From Gnetum montanum (lineage: Eukaryota > Streptophyta > Gnetopsida > Gnetales > Gnetaceae): a stretch of 64,000 nucleotides of DNA. The translations under genes were made by a program, and so were the position numbers. Numbering within the stretch: the stretch's first letter is position 1; the number at the start of each line of letters is the position of its first letter. Positions 1-9,091 of this stretch are shown here, one piece after another. The stretch lies in the NCBI GenBank assembly GCA_015680685.1, contig MNCI01017909.1, forward strand, positions 1,236,790-1,300,789, read 5' to 3'. The notes under the pieces were generated by a model, which saw only the letters and a program-made list of their open reading frames with translations, was not told where the DNA came from and did no database searches.

Positions 1-615
1 TTCCAGCACAACAAGTGCCCTTATGTCATCATGAAAGTTAACCACAATACATCCGGATGGTGATACATTAGAAGAATCTCCACCAAACTCCATCCTAATG
101 CTCCAAAGAATGAAGCAGAGCAACACCAAAAGGAGGAAGAATACAAAGAATTTCAACAGGCTGTGGCATTTATGGATATTGAAAGGCATCGTGCAGTTCT
201 TGATGCGATCCATTGCTAGGAATGGGGAATATGGCCATTCCCCTGATTGCATAGGACGATGCAGGAATTGGGGCTGGGATCCCCTCTTGCTGTTACAAGT
301 TTTTGGGTTTTTGTGTTTGTGGCTGGTTGATATTGGGCCCTACTGCTTTGGGTCCTTTGTTATCCTCTGTTTTTCTCTGCTTTGGTACCATTCCTTTTCT
401 TACAGCTTAGGAGGTTTGTTTGCTATGTGGGTGTCCATAATGATGGACCGATTTTGTGGTATCCCGGTCTGTTGTGTGGCCTGATCGAAACAGGCATAGT
501 TTTTATTGCATTTTGATCTTAGGGGGTACTTCTCCCCATCTCCATTTGATGTAAATATTTCCTGTTTTTGTATTAATACATATCCCCGAACTTTTCTCAA
601 AAGGGAAAAATATTT
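1..615 (+). mobile_element. LINE 3' end with J-like domain (copy a), left-truncated by the window
   Basis: Reading frame 1 from base 1 gives a DnaJ-like segment ending at the stop codon at 214-216. It has CPYVIMKV (helix I), IRRISTKLHPN (end of helix II plus an H-P-N version of the HPD loop, codons at 91-99), then EFQQAVAF and RHRAVLDAIH (helices III and IV). One in-frame TGA lies before helix II. From 217 to about 600 is a non-coding 3' UTR ending in a motif like CCCGAACTTTTCTCAAAA, shared with other LINE 3' ends in this window. The RT part lies outside the window. The sequence features are seen directly; assignment to a LINE rests on similarity to copies at 4524-6782 and 40081-42117. Confidence 0.7.
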
Positions 616-1044
616 TCCCTTTAAACAAAGCTTGAAATTAAATTTTTTCTGAAATAAATAAATTCACCTAGAAGTTGCAAGAATTGCCAATCTTTTTCTA
701 TAGAAAGTGTAATACTTCTGCCTTTGGGCTACCCTGTGTTTTCTGTGGGATGCTGAAGGTGGCACTGTGGCAGTTGTTAACGTGTCTTCTAATTAATTTT
801 ACAGACTCTGCAGGGTATTTGTGTCTCCATCATAACCTAAACTCATAATTTATTGGTTGACAAACAAACAAATTACTAGTTCAGCTATTGTCTTATTTGC
901 ATATATATCATTTCTGATTACAGATCTATGAAAGAAATTGTAATATCAGATATGGTTGCTAACCTACAAATCTTCAAAACTATAAATCTAGCCCAATGCG
1001 TTAAGTTACTTTTTCTCTCTTTTTTGTTTGTTTGTTTTTGAGAA
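616..1044. other. AT-rich non-coding stretch
   Basis: No supportable gene or repeat seen. A T-rich simple stretch (TTTTTTGTTTGTTTG-like) at about 1020-1045 marks the boundary with the decayed gypsy element. Probably intronic or upstream DNA of the SecA gene, which is inference. Confidence 0.3.
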
Positions 1045-1141
1045 GAGGTCCTGGCAACTTCTTCTTAAATACATTTTGAAACTCTTTAACAATAGGAATC
1101 TGCTTAATGCCAAGCTCCTTTTGTTCATCTACTAAAGCCAA

Positions 1142-1640
1142 CTAACAGCTGTGTTTTTGCTTTACAAATTCCCTGAGAACTTCAGAATCTATTAAGTTGA
1201 GTTTAACTGCTCTGTCCTTTGTCCGAATGTTGGTACGTTTCCCTTTTGCTGAGTTGAGGAAGAGAGTCTTAGCTTTACAATCTAGCTGTCCATCATACTT
1301 GGCCAGCCACTCCATACCAAAGATTACATCATAATTGCCCAAGTTCATCACCAAAAAATCACTAGGCTAAGGAGCATGCTGAACCACCAATCCAACCGTC
1401 TACAATCCTGAACAACTAGCATCCCCCAAGAACCAATGGAAGAGACTACTAAAAGGGTTAGGTAAGGGCTCAGGTACAAGATTCAACTGGAAGACAATAC
1501 GAGGATAAACAACAGAATGGCTCGTACTAAGATCAAATAAAATAGAAAGAGTCAAACTGTTGAGATTACTTATAGTTTCTATGATGGTGCTGGTTGCTCA
1601 TCTAAGGGTTGGTCTGTCAAAGCATAAATCTTATTTTAGG
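1142..1640 (-). pseudogene. Ty3/gypsy aspartic protease (retropepsin)
   Basis: The minus-strand reading contains ILFDLSTSHSVVYPR where an active gypsy protease has D-S/T-G-A-S-H, so the catalytic triplet has decayed to D-L-S. It continues to GNYDVIFGMEWLAKYDGQLDC, which matches the family's YDVILGMDWL....I.C flap and core region. It lies directly after the zinc knuckle and before an RT leader, as expected for gag-pol. Stops show it is non-functional. Confidence 0.75.
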
Positions 1641-1718
1641 TTCTTTGGCTTGTAACTTTGGTTGTAGTAGGCTTGTTGCCATGGTGGCTGTAGTTAGGGG
1701 CCACTTATTTTTTTCTTG

Positions 1719-2480
1719 CTACCTTAGGACATTCTCTTCCCTTGTGTCTAATTCCTCTGCAACAGAAGTAGTTGGGGCATTCTGACTTGGTATGCCCTTC
1801 TTGTCCACATCTAAAACATTTGAGTAGCAGCCTTGGATTGGAGCTACCTTGTTGGAAGTTGCCTCCTCTAGCTTTCTTGAAGTTCTTTGGCTTACCTTTA
1901 GGTGGAAAATTTCTTTTCTCACTTTGATTATTGTTGTTGCTTTTGTTGCCCTCCTTTTGACTTCTTTCTAAGGCTAGGTCTGGAGATTTTGCATTCTCTT
2001 ACATACTCATGTTTAATGGAATCATGTGTTCACAAATGGATTTCGTTAGTCTCATAACAAACTTGTTGGTCCTGACAGTGTCATTCTTAAGAAAGTGCCG
2101 TGCAAATTCACTAAGTTCAAAGAACTTGACATCCTATTCGGGAACTACAATGCTACCTTGGAATAGCTTATAATGCTCATCCTCCATAGTCTGAATGTAG
2201 TCATTCGAGACAAAATGTTCTTTGAAGACTATAAGAAAATCATGTTATTGAACTTCTTCACTCTCCCAATCATGAGCCTTCTCTTCCACCACCCACCATT
2301 TCTCAGTAGTGCCTTGAAGTTGATAGGTTATAGGGTAAGTTTTTTTTGCAAAAGATAAACATCAATAGCTTGGAAAACTTTCTCCACACCTCTAATCCAT
2401 TCCATCACATTAGTTGGATCCTCTAATCCATAGAAAGCAAGGGGACCCAACTTGCAAAATTGTTTCACCAAGTTCTTTTA
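1719..2480 (-). pseudogene. Ty3/gypsy gag with CCHC zinc knuckle
   Basis: The minus strand opens with a gag-like segment containing GPLAFYGLEDPTNVMEWI, resembling the conserved gypsy capsid region (F.G..DP....W). Stops at several points follow, then CFRCGQEGHTKSEC, a good CX2CX4HX4C nucleic-acid-binding knuckle at about 1780-1825. A second, degenerate knuckle (CCRGIRHKGREC, first Cys lost) follows. Gag would form the virus-like particle and package element RNA. It is a pseudogene. Confidence 0.7.
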
Positions 2481-2509
2481 ATTGGAAGAGTTGTGGTTTT
2501 TTTCATTTT

Positions 2510-2690
2510 CAATATTTTTTTTTGAGAAAATGTTCGGGATTGTATTACTGAAAAATTATAGTACAAGAGTATACAGTTCAAGGGTCATCAGAGATGGCCC
2601 ACAGAAAAGAGAAGAGCAACAATTATTGATTGATGTTTGTTTGGTTATCTCCTCTAGTGCTAGAATCTTTGGGTCCAAGTTACTATAGGT
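2510..2690 (-). mobile_element. LINE 3' tail fragment
   Basis: A run of T at 2510-2522 followed by GAGAAAATGTTCGGGATTGT is the reverse complement of the LINE 3' end seen at about 600, 6770, 33700 and 61160. Only about 180 bp of 3' UTR is present, so it is a strongly 5'-truncated insertion into the gypsy element. Confidence 0.6.
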
Positions 2691-2735
2691 TCTCTTGGAG
2701 GCCATCTAAAAAGGTCAGTAAGTCCTAGGTTAGGG

Positions 2736-2751
2736 AACTTAAGTTTTGATA
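2736..2751 (-). promoter_or_regulatory. Primer-binding-like site of the minus gypsy element
   Basis: The minus strand reads TTGGTATCAAAACTT, close to the TGGTATCAGAGC type of site complementary to the 3' end of initiator Met-tRNA used by many plant LTR retrotransposons. Its place upstream of gag fits. The adjoining LTR should lie to the right of about 2755, but I cannot delimit it. Confidence 0.45.
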
Positions 2752-2759
2752 CCAACCTA

Positions 2760-4506
2760 TTATACTCCACTTACTGAATTTAGGCAAGTGACACATTACT
2801 TGGGTTAGAACACAAAAATACAAGAATTACAAACAAGGTGATAAAATCATTTAGAGTATGCCATAAAAATGCATGGGTAATGCAGGAGGCATCCTTAGAA
2901 AAATGTAGAGGGGCAGAAAAATTAAAAACACTAAACAGGAGCTAATAGCCCTTTGCAAACAAAACCTACCCTATGTACTAATGCAGCATAATAATTTTAG
3001 AATCTATTGCCTGTGAGAAGAGCATCATAAAAGAATAACATTTTGATTGTAAATAGTGCATGAGACTTTCTAAGCTGATTGTTAAAACATAGTTAATAAT
3101 ATTGCTAATTCAAAAATGTAGCAGAAACATTCCTGTGTTAGCCAATTCTAAATAAAATACTAAAAAGTAAATAACAACCTGCACTATCCAATGGGTGCTA
3201 AACAAGATACATTAGGCACTAACCAAAGAGTGCAAAATAGTAGATACAACCAATAACACCTTGCACCTCACAACTCCTTCCAAAAACATGAAAGAAATAC
3301 ATAATCAATTCTTAAATAGTGTTTTAGCATAGCAGTAACAACTAGGTCCTGTCATTATGAGCATCATCATAAGCAACATCATTCACACCTATAACACATG
3401 GTAAAATAGAGAGGAAGTTAGTGCACAAGCATTGAGTTGGAAAAGTATACAGCAACTCCTTACTTGACTTGAAGGACTAGGATCATAACTAGACAACCAC
3501 ATGGGACAAGGGGGAATAATAAAATCTCCTACATTAAAATCATATTAGTCTCACAAGACCCCATGTTGCCCAAAGCTAGTGTCCAAGAGTCCTCAAGAAG
3601 ATACCACTGCCATACTATAATCATTAACCACAAACCCACACTCAAGCTAGTCCTCAAGAGTCCAGCATCTAGTGGTGGATTTAGATTCAATGGTAGTGTC
3701 TCTCACTAACACATTCCTTCCATAAGGTATATGAAAGTAATGGTAGTGCTAGCTCAATGAAGATTCACAAGGTATATTGTCGATCCAGCTTGGTGAGATG
3801 AATCCACTGCAAAGCATCAGTTGGCCTAAGGTGACACAGTTCAGTGAAAATGTCTATCCACTGCAAGTTATAAATGCCAAAGGTAGACCTAGCTGGATGA
3901 GATGCACCCACCATAAGGTATAAAGTGAAAGTAAAAGCTGACCCAACTTGATGGCGAATTCACTACAAGCTATATTAGCTTGATCCTAAGTTGGTGAGGA
4001 TGACCCATTGCAAGGTATAATTTGGCTAGACCTTGCTTGGAAGAGAACGGATAGTACAGTGGAGATGACATAAGGAAATCTCCAAATAAATCTAATGACA
4101 TCAAAATGACAAGATGAGTTAGAGATAAGCAAGAAATGATGACCATGACTTTACCATAACTAGACCATGCACTAAATTTATATGGAGGAATTTGCCCCAA
4201 CTTGACCAAACCTTATGGTTTTCATCTGTGACAAGAGCACAATACGATGTCAAGGACCACATGTAGACCATGACTCTTGGTTTGCATAATTTACCACAAT
4301 GATTTCCTTGCGACCCTTGGTTTCTCAAAAGAATGACTGTGACTTGATCATGACCTGGCCATTACTTGTGGTTGATGGTCTAGCTCCTGTTTTCTATGAA
4401 ATTCAGAAATGTGAAGGAAGATGGTTAACAAACCAAGTTGATGGAGTTGGAATGGATTACAAAAATCATCAAACAACTAGGATAAATTAGTTATAGGAGA
4501 TGTACT
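2760..4506. other. No gene; probable LTR and other decayed repeat
   Basis: AT-rich DNA without supportable coding. The left part should be the LTR of the gypsy element whose PBS is at 2736. At 3720-4400 there are recurring short phrases (TGACCATGACTT, ACTTGACC, ACCATGACTCTTGG) like those in the blocks at 24160-24680 and 25620-27060, so part of this is the same repeat family. Confidence 0.35.
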
Positions 4507-4809
4507 AATCAACCCCTAAATATGATAAGATGTAAAAAACCATTTGTAGTGAAGCATCAACGATGAAATTTTGAAATGGGAGTTGGAGTAGGAGCGGGAG
4601 CGGGGTAGGCAATCGACAACGACAAGTGTAGTGGTGAGGGGCAGGGCGTTAGTGGCTGTACGGGCGAGGGAGACCATAGTTGGGGGTGTGGGGATTAGGA
4701 GGGGATGTTGGGGGTCAACTTGGGGGTGGCGACGGTAGTTCTAGTTTAGGGGATGTTGAAAGGGGTGCCAGGGGGTGGAGGTGGGCGAAGGGGATAGTTA
4801 AGTGGAGAG

Positions 4810-5690
4810 GGTGTGTAAAGGGTTCATGGAGCAGCTGGGTGCACAAAGGAAACACTCTGGTCCATACCCACAAAATTGCCCAGGTACTTCAAATCTATTG
4901 GGCTAATATTTGGTGTCGCTATGATACCTTGTTGCTTTTTGTCCTTGTGTAGAGAATGCTTAGTATGGAAGATAATTGCCGCCTACTTCAACCTTTCACA
5001 TTGGTTGAGTTGGAGGCCGCCATGGCCAATTTGAAGGTTGATAAGGCTCATGGGTTGGATGGATGGCATATTGAATTTTTAAGGGAGTTTGTGGATATCC
5101 TCTGGTGAAATGTGCTAGATGCTTTCAATGCTATGCTCAAATGGCAACAAGTACATTGTGAAATAAACTACTCTAGAGTTGTGCTCATCCCCAAGATGAC
5201 AAACCCTATAGGCTTGTCTCAATTTAGACCCATCGGAGTTTGTAATACCTTGCTTAGATTATTCACCAAGATGTTGGTGAGGTGGCTGTCACCTTTCATG
5301 CTAGCACTTGTTGGTAGGCATTAGGCTGGTTTTGTTAAGGGGTGATTCCTTTAGGACCAGGTGATTCTGTTGCAAGAAATTCTTCACTCCCAATTGTCTA
5401 GGTACCCTGGTATGTGTTTCAAGTTAGATATTACAAAAGCCTACGACATAGTTAGCTGGGATGCCTTGAGAGAAATCATGCTTTGCAAGGGATTTCATAC
5501 TAAGTTTGTTAACCTTTGCATACATCTTCAGGCTTTGGCCACTTACTCCTTTGACATTGACGGGAAGCTTTGGGGGTTTTCCTCACTTGAATGAGGTTTA
5601 AGACAAGGAGATCCTTTGTCTCCTTATTTGTTTCTCATAGCGATGGATACAATGCAAGACAGGTTGGAAGTCAACATAGAGAAGGTTGCA
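4810..5690 (+). pseudogene. L1-type LINE reverse transcriptase (partial)
   Basis: Translation across stops gives the classic plant L1 RT order: HKIAQVLQIYWANIW (linker), DKAHGLDGWHIEFL (RT-1), VLIPKMTNP and FRPIGVCNTLLRLF (RT-2), CFKLDITKAYDIVSWDAL (RT-3, box A with catalytic D), and GLRQGDPLSPYLF (RT-4). The Y-x-D-D box is absent because the frame breaks at about 5690 into an unrelated segment. Target-primed reverse transcription would be its role if active. Confidence 0.85.
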
Positions 5691-5887
5691 CTTCACCTTA
5701 CAATATTGATGGTCGTGGTTCCACCTTCCAAAAGGATAGATGTTGCAAGGACAATTCTCCCTTTCCTAGTAAAGAAATGTGTTGTCCAATGTCCAATATG
5801 CTACTGCACCCGCTGAACCAACTTCAACGAAGCTTCCTTCCTATGCCAAGCAAAAATAAACATGCCAAGGTGGAGATAGCTGAATGC

Positions 5888-6436
5888 ACACATGGGGAGG
5901 AGTGGTTCCTCTGGCAGGCTAAGTGGCGGGTGCGTGAGGAGTTCTAGCGTCAGCTGGCTTAGTTTGAGTTATATCATTGGGAGATGGCCAGAGAAACCAT
6001 ACGACAGAGGGAGATTGCTGAGGTGGCAAATAGGGTTGTGCTGGAAGATGAGATTTGCAAGCAACTCAGAGATGAGATCTTACAGGAGGAATAGAGCAGG
6101 ATTATCTAGGACAAGAAGGAACAACAACATAGAGAGCAAGACTAGCTGGAAGCTGAGCAATTGTAGAAAGAACAAGATTGTGCGCATGAAACTAATGTCA
6201 GATCCTGGCTTTGCGAGGGAAAATGCCCTTATGTTATAATGAATATTAATCGCAATTTGTCTTGGCTGGTGCTTTGATGCTTCATAAGGAGAACCTTTGC
6301 AAAGTTGCACCTGGATGGGAAGGGGGATGGGGCCATGTGTGCGTCAAAGGATGCGAAATTTAAAAGATTCCAGGAGGCTGCCACTTTTGTGGCCACAAAA
6401 CGACATCAGGCTGTGGTAGATGCCATCCACGCATAG
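5888..6436 (+). pseudogene. LINE coiled coil plus J-like domain (copy b)
   Basis: 5888-6200 reads as a charged, Glu/Arg/Gln-rich coiled coil (for example WEMARETIRQREIAEVANR) with several stops. It runs into KCPYVIMNI (helix I), IRRTFAKLHLD (helix II plus H-L-D in place of HPD, codons 6308-6316), FKRFQEAATFV (helix III) and RHQAVVDAIHA (helix IV), ending at the stop at 6434-6436. The fold assignment is inferred from the motif order. Confidence 0.65.
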
Positions 6437-6799
6437 GAATGCACCACCTGTGATTGCTTCTGGTTGCCTTGTCATATCTAATGCTGTTTTTGCTGCTTTG
6501 GGGTTTTTGGGGTTGTTTGGTTCATGTCTGTTTTTCTGTTGTTAAGGCTGTTTCATTTCCTGGCTGGGGGTGTTGGTTTGGATGGGGGTTCATTGTTTCT
6601 GGTTGAGGTGGATGTCTAGGTGGTTCTACCCCCTACTGGCTGGGATGTTTTTGGCCTGTTCAGGCTTGGGGGGTTTAGCACCACTTGGTTAGGGGTGTTT
6701 TCCTCCCCTTAGCCTGTTTTTGATTGTACGGAGACTCACTCTGTGGGTTTATTAATTTGATAACCCGAACATTTCTGAAAAAAATCAACCCTTAAATAT

Positions 6800-7059
6800 T
6801 AAAGACTTCCAAGATAGAATTTTAGATACCAATGAATAATAAAAACCCTTTGATTTCAAGAAGCAAGATAGAATCCAAGATGCCAAAAAAACAGAACAAC
6901 CCTCTATTCCATTTTTTGTGATAAGATGCTAGATATATCCAAAAGCCGCTTGTGATAGGGAATCATAAAATCAAAAAATGTGCCAATAAACATTAAGAGA
7001 CAATTAACACCAACTATGAAATAAAAATGACCTTGCACCTTAAAATTTGCTTCCCCACT
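6800..7059. other. Short AT-rich spacer between two LINE insertions
   Basis: No gene seen. It lies between the 3' target duplication of LINE copy b and the poly(T) start of the minus-strand LINE copy c. Confidence 0.3.
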
Positions 7060-7366
7060 GTTTTTTTTTGGAAATAAGGTCAGGCAATTCATATTCGCAG
7101 AAAATTAATTGCATATTTACATCAAAGACCCCCTTCCAAAAACAGGTAGGAGAAGCAGCTCCTACCCTCCTTGGTCCCTCCCTGGCCAGTACAACCGTAA
7201 TCGAAAAATTTAGTTAAGGCAACATGACAACTGTAACTAAAACCTGACTTGTCAATCCATCCTTCTTCAAGATCAAAACTTTGACCCACCCTTCGGCCAC
7301 ACTTGATACGAACACAACCAATGACAAAGCCCCCTAAACATGGTGGGGGATAGTTGCACAAGCACA

Positions 7367-7624
7367 CTAATGTGCCACCTTGTTATGAACCCTGTCTAAG
7401 ATAGACCGAAGCTTTACAGATGCAACAAAATTAGTAGCTTGCTGGAATTGCAGGAAATCCCACTCCACCCTTGAGCATTTTGCATCTGGTAGGTCTTTAG
7501 TTTTGTCTAGGTGATACTTCACAGCCACCAGACGGATGTGTCTATGCAGCTCAGCCCAAGGCATTTCCTGATGGATTCCCATTAGGTGGTATGAGCATTT
7601 GCCAAGAGACAGCCACCTACGCAC
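7367..7624 (-). pseudogene. J-like domain of LINE copy c
   Basis: An uninterrupted stretch of about 85 codons shows all four J-domain elements: SYHLMGI (helix I), ELHRHIRLVAVKYH (helix II), HLDK (HPD with Pro to Leu, codons at 7505-7513), EWDFLQFQQATNFV (helix III) and LRSILDRVHN (helix IV). J-domains stimulate Hsp70 ATPase through the HPD loop, and the Pro change would be expected to weaken that. The stop at 7367 ends the ORF just before the 3' UTR, as in the other copies. Confidence 0.7.
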
Positions 7625-8070
7625 GTCAACCTCGGCCTTCTCAAAACACTACTGGAATTGGGACTCCTCCTGCAGAGCCCTCTTAGCCGTCTCTTTCTTT
7701 GCCATGTCATGACAGCTCTGTTCATCTTCTTCTTGGCAGAGCTCTTCCTTTATCATGTTGCGCAGCTCCTCTTCTTGTTCCTTCCACTTCTGTGCTTCCA
7801 TACGCTCCACCTCATGCCTAAGCTGCACTAGCTCCTCCTAATGTCGTGCCTGCTCAGCTAGTGTTTTCTCTTGCACAGCTTCCATCTGCTGGAGAATTAC
7901 AGCCTTGCACCAAATTCTCTCCTCCTCCCTTGTCTGCTCCACAGTCTCTTCAATTAATCGCTTAACATCCACAAGCTCCGATTAGGCCGACACCTCATCA
8001 AGAACCTCCTGCGGGGTTGAACACCTTGACCTTGTAGCACCCAACGGCAGGGTCACAGGCCGTGCCTGCT

Positions 8071-8124
8071 GACAATAGTATCTGTGTACCACTGGCTGAC
8101 AATAGTATCTGTGTACCACTGGCT
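8071..8124. repeat. Exact 27-bp tandem duplication
   Basis: GACAATAGTATCTGTGTACC plus ACTGGCT is repeated twice head-to-tail. It lies in the linker upstream of the copy c coiled coil and adds nine codons. Confidence 0.85.
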
Positions 8125-8169
8125 GCAGAACATAATTCTGTGGTGACGCAGCTGCCCATAGAGCAAGAA

Positions 8170-9035
8170 TTTACCTCCTGACTTATTTCTCTATTGCCAC
8201 AAATGTTACCACTAAACTTGAAATTCTTACAAGTCCTTCTTTAGGACTTTTAGAAATATTTTTCTTTGCAAAATCACATCCATGCACTATTGATCCTTTC
8301 CCCATCCTGCACAAAAGAACCTGCTACAGAGAAAGTGAGCAAGCCCTTAACCTTGTTTTGATATCACTGGTTGGATAAAAATGACACAAAGGAGCACATT
8401 GACAGAAAAATAACTACGTGCAAGAGAAAAACATAGAGATAAGACCACAGAAAATTTATGCAAATAATGAATGTAATGCAAAACCAAATCAGAATAACAG
8501 TTCAGGAAACACAAGATTTATGACATGTTCAGGAAACCTTCATAAGAGAAGTCCTGCTCTTATTGCCCAGTTAATCCAAATTAGGTATTCACATATAATA
8601 ACCAAGAAATCAAGCCCTTAAATAGGCACATTTGTGTTATACACTCTAATCTGGAAACATCTGAAAGTTATCCTTCTAGAAGGACCTCAACCATGTAGAA
8701 TTTTCTAGAGAATCACCTCTAGATTAAAAACAGACCTCACATAACCATATATAAAGAACCCATTAACTAACAGTAGGTCACCCCATATAAAAGACCATAT
8801 CTATCAATTAAACAATAGAGCTACAAGATTTAGCTTCTCATTCCTAACTTCTCTTTCTCTACATGTGCAGAAACACACAAATTGGGGAGTGAAAGGAATG
8901 CTTTGATGTCTTTTTAGTTGCCCTAATTTACTTTAAAAATGATGGAACTGAAAATTTTGTCATTGTGTCTTTTTCCTTGAAACATTTTTGGGACCACTCA
9001 GATGCCAAACACTTTCTGCATCATGTGATATGCAG
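8170..9035. other. Intronic or upstream AT-rich DNA, possible minus-strand LTR remnant
   Basis: No coding is supportable. The minus strand at about 8355-8375 reads CAGTGATATCAAAACAAGG, weakly like a Met-tRNA primer site. A TATTTAAGG promoter-like box lies on the minus strand at about 8615-8625. A decayed LTR at about 8375-8890 is possible. The last bases (to 9035) form the intron acceptor of the first visible SecA exon. Confidence 0.3.
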
Positions 9036-9091
9036 CTTCGTGGAAGAGCTGGAAGGCAAGGGGATCCTGGGTCCACACGGTTTATGATTAG
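9036..9091 (+). CDS. SECA2: SECA2 exon (DEAD motor motif VI)
   Basis: Encodes LRGRAGRQGDPGSTRFMI and ends in phase 2 at the donor AG|GTAATA. I chose the acceptor TATGCAG at 9029-9035 because the residues that precede LRGRAG in all SecA proteins (ESRRI..Q) are missing upstream. The alternative acceptor at 9000-9001 would add 34 bases coding for non-SecA-like residues. Confidence 0.85.

Larger units (their letters stand above)
1045..2760 (-). mobile_element. Decayed Ty3/gypsy retrotransposon, 5' half (PBS, gag, protease, start of RT)
   Basis: Read on the minus strand the order is a primer-binding-like site (about 2736), a gag-like region (2480-1970), a zinc knuckle (about 1830-1725), an aspartic protease (about 1640-1140) and the first residues of an RT leader (VKEFQNVF-like, about 1085). 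This is the standard Ty3/gypsy 5' half. Frames are broken by stops. A short LINE 3' tail interrupts it at 2510-2690. No RT core or integrase follows; the element stops at about 1045 at a T-rich stretch. Confidence 0.7.
4507..6799 (+). mobile_element. LINE copy b, complete insertion with 17-bp target site duplication
   Basis: The element body (4524-6782) is flanked by AATCAACCCCTAAATAT (4507-4523) and AATCAACCCTTAAATAT (6783-6799), 16 of 17 bases identical, and it ends in a short A-run after CCCGAACATTTCTG. Inside, in order, are a G-rich 5' piece, an L1-type RT, a coiled coil, a J-like domain and a 3' UTR. Endonuclease, RT palm end, zf-RVT and the post-RT domain are missing, so the copy arose from an internally deleted or recombined template. 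The single TSD pair shows that RT and J-like domain arrived together. Confidence 0.85.
7060..8165 (-). mobile_element. LINE copy c, 3' part (coiled coil, J-like domain, 3' UTR)
   Basis: A T-run at 7062-7070 is the poly(A) tail of a minus-strand element. Reading leftward from about 8165 are an acidic linker, a long coiled coil (about 8000-7640, with KEQEEELRNMIKEEL), the J-like domain (about 7630-7370) and a 3' UTR. The element is 5'-truncated; no RT is present. I found no convincing target duplication. Confidence 0.7.

Noticed and set aside
7367-7624. A host DnaJ gene
   Set aside because: The same J-like segment recurs at seven loci, always after a LINE coiled coil and before a LINE 3' tail, and one copy lies within LINE target duplications.
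9002-9035. Upstream extension of the first SecA exon
   Set aside because: It would encode residues unlike the conserved ESRRI..Q stretch before LRGRAGRQGDPG; the TATGCAG acceptor at 9029-9035 fits better.
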